This document shows positions 60,225 through 64,000 of a stretch of 64,000 bases of DNA, one piece after another; the first letter of the stretch is position 1, and each line of letters starts with the position of its first letter. The DNA comes from Catenulispora sp. GP43 (GTDB lineage Bacteria; Actinomycetota; Actinomycetes; Streptomycetales; Catenulisporaceae). Under the pieces are notes generated by a model. The model searched no databases. It worked only from the letters and a program-made list of their open reading frames with translations, and had not been told where the DNA came from. The stretch is from contig NZ_JBGCCT010000041.1 of assembly GCF_041260665.1 (NCBI RefSeq), forward strand, positions 1 through 64,000, read 5' to 3'. Position numbers and translations under genes: made by a program.

Positions 60225-61529
60225 GTGCGCCGCCGCCTGGTCTCCTCCACGTTCCTCGTGGTCATGATGGTCGTCATCCTGCTCGGTGTGCCGTTGGCCG
60301 TGCTCGAGGTGCGCTCGGTGGACACCAGCACCAAGACCATCCTGGCCACCGAGGCCCGAATGCTCGCCCAGACCGTGCGGATGCAGGTCAGCAAGGCCAG
60401 CCCGGACGGCACCAACTCCGGGCCGGGCGACTACACGCGGGACTGGCAGCAGATGATCGCCTCCGACCACGACGCCACGGTCAACGTCGACGGCCAGAGC
60501 CCGGTCCAGGTCAACAGCGCGCTGCCGCCCGGCGCGCCGACCTTCAGCGTCACCTTCGACATCGACAACGTGCTGCGCAACGTCGGAGTGCACGTCACCG
60601 TCCGGGCCTCGCGCGAGCCGGCCGACCAGCAGATACGCAGCTCCATGTACCTGATCGGCGGGGTGGCGCTGGCCGTCCTGGTGGCCGCGACCGGCCTGGC
60701 CTACCTGCAGGCCCGCCGGCTCACCAAGCCGCTGGAGGAGCTGGCGGCCACCGCCGAGCGCCTGGGCTCGGGCGACCCGCGGCCCCGGCACCGCCGCTAC
60801 GGCATCAGCGAGCTGGACCGGGTCGCCGAGGTCATCGACAGTTCGGCGGACCGGATCTCCACCATGCTCGGGGCCGAGCGCCGGCTGGCCGCCGAGGCCT
60901 CGCACGAGCTGCGCACCCCGCTGGCCGCGCTGTCGATGCGGCTGGAGGAGATCATCACGCTGGCCGACGACCCGCAGACCGTGCGCGACGAGGCCGAGGT
61001 GGCGCTGTCCCAGGTGGAGCGGCTCACCGACGTGGTGCAGCGGCTGCTGACCACGGTGCGCACCCACCGGCGCTCGGATCTTGCGGTGCCGATCGAGGTG
61101 GACACCGTGATCCGGCAGCAGGTCCACGAGTGGCGCCCGGCCTACCAGTCGATGCGCCGCGGGATCGTGGTCTCCGGCGAGCGGCGGCTGATGGCCATGG
61201 CCACGCCCGGCGCGTTCTCCCAGATCCTGTCCACGCTGCTGGAGAACTCGCTGATCCACGGCGCCGGCACGGTCACCGTGCACACCCGCGCGGTCGGCGG
61301 CTCGGTGGTGGTCGAGGTCGGCGACGAGGGCGACGGCATCGCGCCGGACCTGGAGGCGAAGCTGTTCGAGCGGGGCGCCTCCTCGCGCGGGTCCACCGGG
61401 CTGGGCCTGGCAGTGGCGCGGGAGCTGGCCGAGGCCGACGGTGGCCGGCTGAACCTGGTGCTTCAGCGGCCGGCGGTGTTCGCCGTCTTCCTCACGGAGC
61501 ACTCGCCCTTGTCGGTGATTGCGCGCTGA
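60225..61529 (+). CDS. Sensor histidine kinase
   Basis: Partner kinase of 434 aa. A membrane segment at about 7-27, a small external domain of about 115 residues and a second membrane segment at about 145-165 are followed by HAMP, then the His box EASHELRTPLAALSM. The ATP-binding domain has TLLENSLIHG, DEGDGIAPDL and GSTGLGLAVARELAE. The GTG at 60225 lies 18 bp after the regulator. Its 3' end overlaps, by 38 bp, the end of the convergent gtrA-like gene, so the two stop regions share DNA. Signal unknown. Confidence 0.92.
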   Translation: MRRRLVSSTFLVVMMVVILLGVPLAVLEVRSVDTSTKTILATEARMLAQTVRMQVSKASPDGTNSGPGDYTRDWQQMIASDHDATVNVDGQSPVQVNSALPPGAPTFSVTFDIDNVLRNVGVHVTVRASREPADQQIRSSMYLIGGVALAVLVAATGLAYLQARRLTKPLEELAATAERLGSGDPRPRHRRYGISELDRVAEVIDSSADRISTMLGAERRLAAEASHELRTPLAALSMRLEEIITLADDPQTVRDEAEVALSQVERLTDVVQRLLTTVRTHRRSDLAVPIEVDTVIRQQVHEWRPAYQSMRRGIVVSGERRLMAMATPGAFSQILSTLLENSLIHGAGTVTVHTRAVGGSVVVEVGDEGDGIAPDLEAKLFERGASSRGSTGLGLAVARELAEADGGRLNLVLQRPAVFAVFLTEHSPLSVIAR

Positions 61530-62049
61530 AGCCGTCGTCGTCGGAGCCCTCAGCGCCGCCGGCGGTCCCGGTGGCCGCCCCAGTGGCCCCGGCGCTTCCA
61601 GCTGCCCCAGCTGCCCCGGTGGCCTCGGGGAAGACGAACAGGTGCGAGGTCGTGAACCGGAACACCCCGGCGACCGGCAGGCCCAGGATGAACTTGGCGA
61701 CGTTGGCCGCCTCGATGCTGTGGAAGCCCAGCACCCGGTCCCCGACGAACACGAAGCTGTTCTCGATGATCAGGCCGACCAGGCTGATCAGCGCGAACAT
61801 CGCCATCTCCCGGCGGCGGGCGTCGGCCGGCCGGTCGCGGAAGACCCAGTAGCGGTTGCCGATGTAGGCGGTGACGGTGGCCACGCAGGTGCCGCCGATG
61901 GAGGCGACGGTGTGGCTCAGGCCGGTGTACTGCCACAGGAGGTTGGAGCTGCCGACGTCCGAGGCCACGCCGATGGCGCCGACCACGCCGAACTTGAGCA
62001 TCTCGGCGTAGAGCTTGCGGAACGTCGAGACGATTCTGGCTACGAGCAC
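61492..62049 (-). CDS. GtrA-family membrane protein 1
   Basis: Small membrane protein (185 aa) of the GtrA group, thought to flip or hold lipid-linked sugars for surface glycan or teichoic acid modification. Four membrane segments are seen, with FGVVGAIGVASDVGSSNLLW, the family TAYIGNRYWVFRD and the last segment ending in RFTTSHLFVF. The tail is Ala/Gly/Thr-rich. The start is GTG at 62049, and GATAAT 6 nt before it may be a -10. Next to a second GtrA gene on the same strand, so the two may form a heteromeric unit. Confidence 0.86.
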   Translation of the reverse strand: MLVARIVSTFRKLYAEMLKFGVVGAIGVASDVGSSNLLWQYTGLSHTVASIGGTCVATVTAYIGNRYWVFRDRPADARRREMAMFALISLVGLIIENSFVFVGDRVLGFHSIEAANVAKFILGLPVAGVFRFTTSHLFVFPEATGAAGAAGSAGATGAATGTAGGAEGSDDDGFSAQSPTRASAP

Positions 62050-62055
62050 AGGAGG

Positions 62056-62061
62056 ATTATC
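62056..62061 (-). promoter_or_regulatory. Possible -10 box (GATAAT) of the first GtrA gene
   Basis: On the minus strand GATAAT ends 6 nt before the GTG at 62049. Confidence 0.35.
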
Positions 62062-62095
62062 TACAAAGACGCGACGGTGCTGTCAGCCCGCGGCC

Positions 62096-62647
62096 TCAGC
62101 GGCCCGCGGTCTCCGGGACCGGGCGCTGGTGCGCCGCGTGGCTGTTCGAGGTCGGGTACAGCGGCGCGGTCGCGGACGCCGGGACGACCTCGGGCTCCTC
62201 GACGGTGCCCTCGGGGAAGACGAAGGTCCGGTAGCAGTACAGGCGGAACAGCATGCCCAGCGGCATACCGAAGACGTACTTGGCGATGTTGACCGCCAGC
62301 GTGCCGTCCTGGCCCAGGCCGTACTTGCTGATGAAGACGAACATGACCTCGATGACCATGGCGACGCCGTTGATCAGGAAGAAGAAGATCATCTCCCGGT
62401 GGCGGTCGATCTTGTCGCGGTCCTTGTAGGTCCAGTACCGGTTGCCGATGTAGGAGACGATGGTGGCCACCGCGGTCGAGACGATGGTGGCGACGATCTG
62501 CTTGTCCTTGACCGCCAGCAGCATGCCGTTCAACACGACGATGTTGACCACCAGGGCTGCCGCGCCCACGGCTCCGAACTTCGACAGCTCGTGGACGAGG
62601 TGTTCGAAGCGGTTGTACAGAGAACGCACGACCGTCACGCCTGCCAC
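62096..62647 (-). CDS. GtrA-family membrane protein 2
   Basis: Second GtrA-like protein, 183 aa. Four membrane segments with FGAVGAAALVVNIVVLN, VSYIGNRYWTYKDRD and FRLYCYRTFVFPEG mirror those of the neighbouring paralogue, with similar order and length. The C-terminal tail is soluble, Pro/His-rich. The start is GTG at 62647 or 62638. The two paralogues are separated by 46 bp. Presumably for surface sugar transfer. The mycobacterial neighbour of purK (Rv3277, by memory) is of the same type. Confidence 0.86.
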   Translation of the reverse strand: MAGVTVVRSLYNRFEHLVHELSKFGAVGAAALVVNIVVLNGMLLAVKDKQIVATIVSTAVATIVSYIGNRYWTYKDRDKIDRHREMIFFFLINGVAMVIEVMFVFISKYGLGQDGTLAVNIAKYVFGMPLGMLFRLYCYRTFVFPEGTVEEPEVVPASATAPLYPTSNSHAAHQRPVPETAGR

Positions 62648-62873
62648 CTGTCTTCCATCGGTTTTCTCCTAGCGACCCGAGGGTACCGTTCCTATCTGGG
62701 CCGCTTCGACTGCTGACCGGGAAACCTCCGTTAAATCTACTCATCGCGACGTAGCTGTGACATTAGGCCGCACCCATTCGTGGTGCTAGGTCCGGGATGT
62801 CGGAACCGGATGTGTCCAGAGGAGGCAACCGAAATCCACCCCGCGTGCGTTAAGGGCTCACTGCCGCGCCCCA

Positions 62874-62879
62874 TAGACT
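62874..62879 (+). promoter_or_regulatory. Predicted -10 box (TAGACT), leaderless purK
   Basis: TAGACT ends 6 nt before the purK GTG at 62886 and no Shine-Dalgarno precedes it. TTAAGG about 18 bp upstream could be a weak -35. Confidence 0.55.
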
Positions 62880-62885
62880 TAACCG

Positions 62886-64000
62886 GTGAGCTTTCCCGTG
62901 GTAGGAGTCGTCGGAGGCGGCCAGCTGGCGCGCATGATGCAGCAGGCCGCGATCGGTCTGGGAGTGGAGCTGCGCGTGCTGGCGCAGCGGCCGGACGATC
63001 CGGCCGCGCAGGTGACGCCGGGCACCGTGATCGGCGACCACCACGACTTCGAGGCGCTCAAGGCCTTCGCCGCCGGCTGCGACGTGCTCACCTTCGATCA
63101 TGAGCACGTGCCCACCGACTTCCTGCACGAGCTGGAGGCTGCCGGCGTCGCCGTCCGCCCCGGCCCGGACGCGCTGGTCTACGCCCAGGACAAGGGCTTG
63201 ATGCGGCAGCGGCTCTCCGAGCTCGGGCTGCCGTGCCCGCAGTGGGCGCTGGTCTCCTCCGACGACGATCTCGCCGACTTCGGCACGACGGTCGGCTTCC
63301 CCTATGTCCTGAAGGCCACCCGCGGCGGCTACGACGGCCGCGGGGTGTGGGTGGTCGACGATATGGACGAGGCGCGGGCGGTGCTGGCTGGCGCCGTCGA
63401 GCGCGGCGTGAAACTGCTGGCCGAGGCCAAGGTGCCGTTCGTCCGGGAGCTGTCGGCCCAGGTCGCGCGCTCCCCGCACGGCCAGGCGGCCGCCTACCCG
63501 GTGGTGGAGTCGCTGCAGATCGACGGGATCTGCCGCGAGGTGTACATGCCGGCGCCGGGGCTGTCCGAGGCCGCCGCGCTGGACGCGCAGCGGATCGCGC
63601 TGACCATCGCCAAGGAGCTCGGGGTCACCGGGATGCTCGCGGTGGAGATGTTCGAGACCGCCGACGGCGCCGTGCTGATCAACGAGCTGGCGATGCGGCC
63701 GCACAACTCCGGGCACTGGAGCATGGACGGCGCGGTCACCGGCCAGTTCGAGCAGCACCTGCGCGCCGTGCTGGACCTGCCGCTGGGCCAGGTGCGGCCG
63801 GTGGCGCCGGTGGTGGTGATGGCCAACGTGCTGGGCCTGGACCTGCCCGAGGTCTACCCGGCGTACAAGCACGTGATGGCGCACGACCCCGGGGTCAAGG
63901 TGCACATGTACGGCAAGGCCGTGAAGCCGGGCCGGAAGATCGGGCATGTCAACGTCCTGAGCGTCCAGGGCGGGTCGTTCGAGGACACCGTCGAGCGTGC
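62886..64000 (+). CDS. purK: N5-carboxyaminoimidazole ribonucleotide synthase, 5' part
   Basis: ATP-grasp enzyme of purine synthesis, making N5-CAIR from AIR, ATP and bicarbonate. The reading frame is open to the window end, about 371 codons, so only the C terminus is missing. Visible motifs are VVGVVGGGQLARMMQ, VLTFDHEHVP (the E/D of the family), PYVLKATRGGYDGRGV for ATP, EVYMPAPG, and VEMFETADGAVLINELAMRPHNSGHW for the metal and AIR. The GTG at 62886 follows TAGACT by 6 nt. purE would be expected directly downstream, outside the window. Confidence 0.94.
   Translation, partial: MSFPVVGVVGGGQLARMMQQAAIGLGVELRVLAQRPDDPAAQVTPGTVIGDHHDFEALKAFAAGCDVLTFDHEHVPTDFLHELEAAGVAVRPGPDALVYAQDKGLMRQRLSELGLPCPQWALVSSDDDLADFGTTVGFPYVLKATRGGYDGRGVWVVDDMDEARAVLAGAVERGVKLLAEAKVPFVRELSAQVARSPHGQAAAYPVVESLQIDGICREVYMPAPGLSEAAALDAQRIALTIAKELGVTGMLAVEMFETADGAVLINELAMRPHNSGHWSMDGAVTGQFEQHLRAVLDLPLGQVRPVAPVVVMANVLGLDLPEVYPAYKHVMAHDPGVKVHMYGKAVKPGRKIGHVNVLSVQGGSFEDTVER

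Noticed and set aside
59445-61502. Extension of the peptide transporter frame up to 61502 (1185 residues)
   Set aside because: The added 686 residues are antisense to the response regulator and kinase genes and have shadow composition. The transporter begins at 59444.

Overview
The window is very GC-rich, densely packed DNA with frequent GTG starts, GTGA/ATGA stop-start overlaps and typical actinobacterial families: AfsQ/SigQ, a class III adenylate cyclase, and an acyl-CoA carboxylase with an epsilon subunit. It looks like a filamentous actinobacterium. Catenulisporales is plausible, but this rests on general gene-order memory and is not proven. No rRNA, tRNA, insertion sequence, prophage or CRISPR array is visible.

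Layout. (1) 0.65-8.96 kb: a BMP-type nucleoside importer (lipoprotein, double ATPase, two permeases) followed by cytidine deaminase, thymidine phosphorylase and adenosine deaminase. (2) 9.1-15.3 kb: two small secreted proteins of unknown role, an afsQ1-afsQ2-lipoprotein operon divergent from a sigQ-like ECF sigma factor, and a Q/P-tailed membrane protein. (3) 15.4-18.8 kb: deoxyribose-phosphate aldolase with an active and a catalytically incomplete aldehyde dehydrogenase. (4) 18.9-23.7 kb: a more accessory stretch with a PH-like membrane protein, a TetR/TetX-like monooxygenase pair with twin operators, a saccharopine-dehydrogenase-like oxidoreductase and an AraC regulator. (5) 24-26.5 kb: phosphohexomutase and purine nucleoside phosphorylase, completing the nucleoside catabolism set. 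(6) 26.7-36.6 kb: MFS exporter, LpdA-like flavoprotein, biotin carboxylase/BCCP, rhomboid protease, surface proteins and an isochorismatase-like hydrolase. (7) 36.6-47.4 kb: P450, diguanylate cyclase, HMG-CoA lyase, adenylate cyclase, PH protein, BirA, acyl-CoA carboxylase beta and epsilon, lipoprotein and Maf. (8) 47.5-57.8 kb: membrane protein, NodB-like lipoprotein plus beta-propeller, FdhD, a frameshifted gene remnant, a heterodimeric ABC exporter, an SLT-type murein enzyme and a ketopantoate reductase-like protein. (9) 57.9-64.0 kb: POT peptide transporter, a two-component system, two GtrA proteins and the 5' part of purK.

How the genes work together. Imported or salvaged (deoxy)nucleosides are deaminated (cdd, add) and phosphorolysed (deoA, PNP). 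The pentose phosphate is probably handled by the mutase and DeoC, and the aldehyde dehydrogenases could remove the acetaldehyde DeoC makes. The acc genes and birA together supply a biotinylated acyl-CoA carboxylase. The skeleton cdd-deoA-add...PMM-PNP...lpdA...accA...birA-accD-accE-maf...gtrA-purK resembles the order I remember for Mycobacterium tuberculosis Rv3315c to Rv3276c. The afsQ, acc and cya parts resemble Streptomyces coelicolor SCO4905-SCO4928.

The most unusual signals are not gene content. Many genes without a Shine-Dalgarno have a TANNNT box ending 6-8 nt before the start codon, which suggests leaderless transcripts. Short tandem repeats of different unit lengths sit on or just beyond stop codons at least ten times. 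An AfsQ1-like box lies between afsQ1 and sigQ. A gene remnant after fdhD is broken by an 11-bp tandem duplication.
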